This document shows, in pieces, positions 6,693 to 6,978 of a stretch of DNA of 6,978 nt (the stretch's first letter is position 1; each line of letters starts with the position of its first letter). The notes beneath the pieces were generated by a model that searched no databases, had not been told where the DNA came from, and saw nothing but the letters and a program-made list of their open reading frames with translations. This DNA comes from Candidatus Aegiribacteria sp. (GTDB lineage Bacteria > Fermentibacterota > Fermentibacteria > Fermentibacterales > Fermentibacteraceae). The position numbers were made by a program, and so were the translations under genes. The stretch is from contig DAOWAG010000061.1 in NCBI GenBank assembly GCA_030634715.1, forward strand, positions 1-6,978, in the 5' to 3' direction.

Positions 6693-6978
6693 ATGGCGCA
6701 GAACAGTCCGGATGTTAATTCGCATCAAGCGGAAATCGATGAATTCATCAATGATGTAAGGGAGAACAGAACCAGAGGTCTGGCACGAGTTCTATCTATG
6801 GTGGAAAACGGGCATCCATCCAGTTCCAAGATACTCCACTCTCTTTACAATCCGGACAGACTTGCCAGAACCATTGGTGTAACCGGTCCACCGGGAGCTG
6901 GTAAAAGTACTCTCGTGAACCTGCTCATCGATTACTGGAGAAAACTCGACAGAAATGTAGGGGTGATAGCAGTTGACC
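6693..6978 (+). CDS. meaB: MeaB/ArgK-type G3E GTPase, methylmalonyl-CoA mutase chaperone (N-terminal part, 3' end outside window)
   Basis: MeaB binds methylmalonyl-CoA mutase, gates transfer of adenosylcobalamin into it and prevents or repairs inactivation, driven by GTP hydrolysis. The frame is open from ATG 6693 to the window end, covering 95 codons of an expected ~310-330. The N-terminal helical part contains NRTRGLARVLSMVENG (25-40), like the usual leader region. It is followed by IGVTGPPGAGKSTLVNLL (61-78), a perfect Walker A/G1 motif with K71 and S72. The sequence stops at VGVIAVD, just where the family's AVDPSSP switch motif begins. A weak TCAGGG precedes the ATG by about nine bases and overlaps the end of the upstream gene, so translational coupling with the B12 subunit is likely. 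Direct adjacency to the mutase small subunit strongly supports the assignment over other G3E GTPases such as HypB or UreG. Confidence 0.93.
   Translation, partial: MAQNSPDVNSHQAEIDEFINDVRENRTRGLARVLSMVENGHPSSSKILHSLYNPDRLARTIGVTGPPGAGKSTLVNLLIDYWRKLDRNVGVIAVD

Overview
The window comes from a bacterial chromosome with compact gene packing, roughly 50% GC and ordinary ATG starts. It carries housekeeping genes next to large proteins that I can only partly place. The mix suggests an uncultivated, diderm-like lineage, possibly in the Fibrobacterota-Chlorobi-Bacteroidota superphylum or a candidate phylum near it. It includes a stand-alone B12-binding subunit of methylmalonyl-CoA mutase, a metallophosphoesterase that is probably exported and has a CBM9-like tail, and a giant GNAT fusion. 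The placement is inference only, because no rRNA or other strong marker is present.

Layout, left to right. Positions 1-243 (+) hold the C-terminal half of TadA, the tRNA adenosine deaminase. Its stop overlaps by 1 base the start of a metallophosphoesterase gene (243-1829, +). A short gap (1830-1916) between two convergent genes holds two direct copies of a 19-base sequence plus an inverted partial copy, forming a REP-like hairpin element. On the minus strand follow a 993-residue protein (1917-4898), whose N-terminus is a GNAT acetyltransferase and whose remaining ~840 residues are beta-rich and largely unrecognised, and a divergent ribose-phosphate pyrophosphokinase (5023-6063). They are separated by 124 bases with a good -10 box for the GNAT gene, so they may be transcribed separately. 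A 224-base divergent intergenic region (6064-6287) carries candidate promoters in both directions. On the plus strand then come the small B12-binding subunit of methylmalonyl-CoA mutase (6288-6686) and the start of its chaperone GTPase MeaB/ArgK (from 6693 to the window end).

Functionally, the last two genes form a clear module. The small subunit would carry adenosylcobalamin in the (R)-methylmalonyl-CoA to succinyl-CoA isomerisation, and MeaB protects and loads the cofactor. The catalytic large subunit is not in the window and must be encoded elsewhere, possibly just downstream. The other genes show no obvious shared pathway. The points most worth a second look are the GNAT/beta-sandwich fusion, the PRPP synthetase with several changed active-site motifs, and the small palindromic repeat element.
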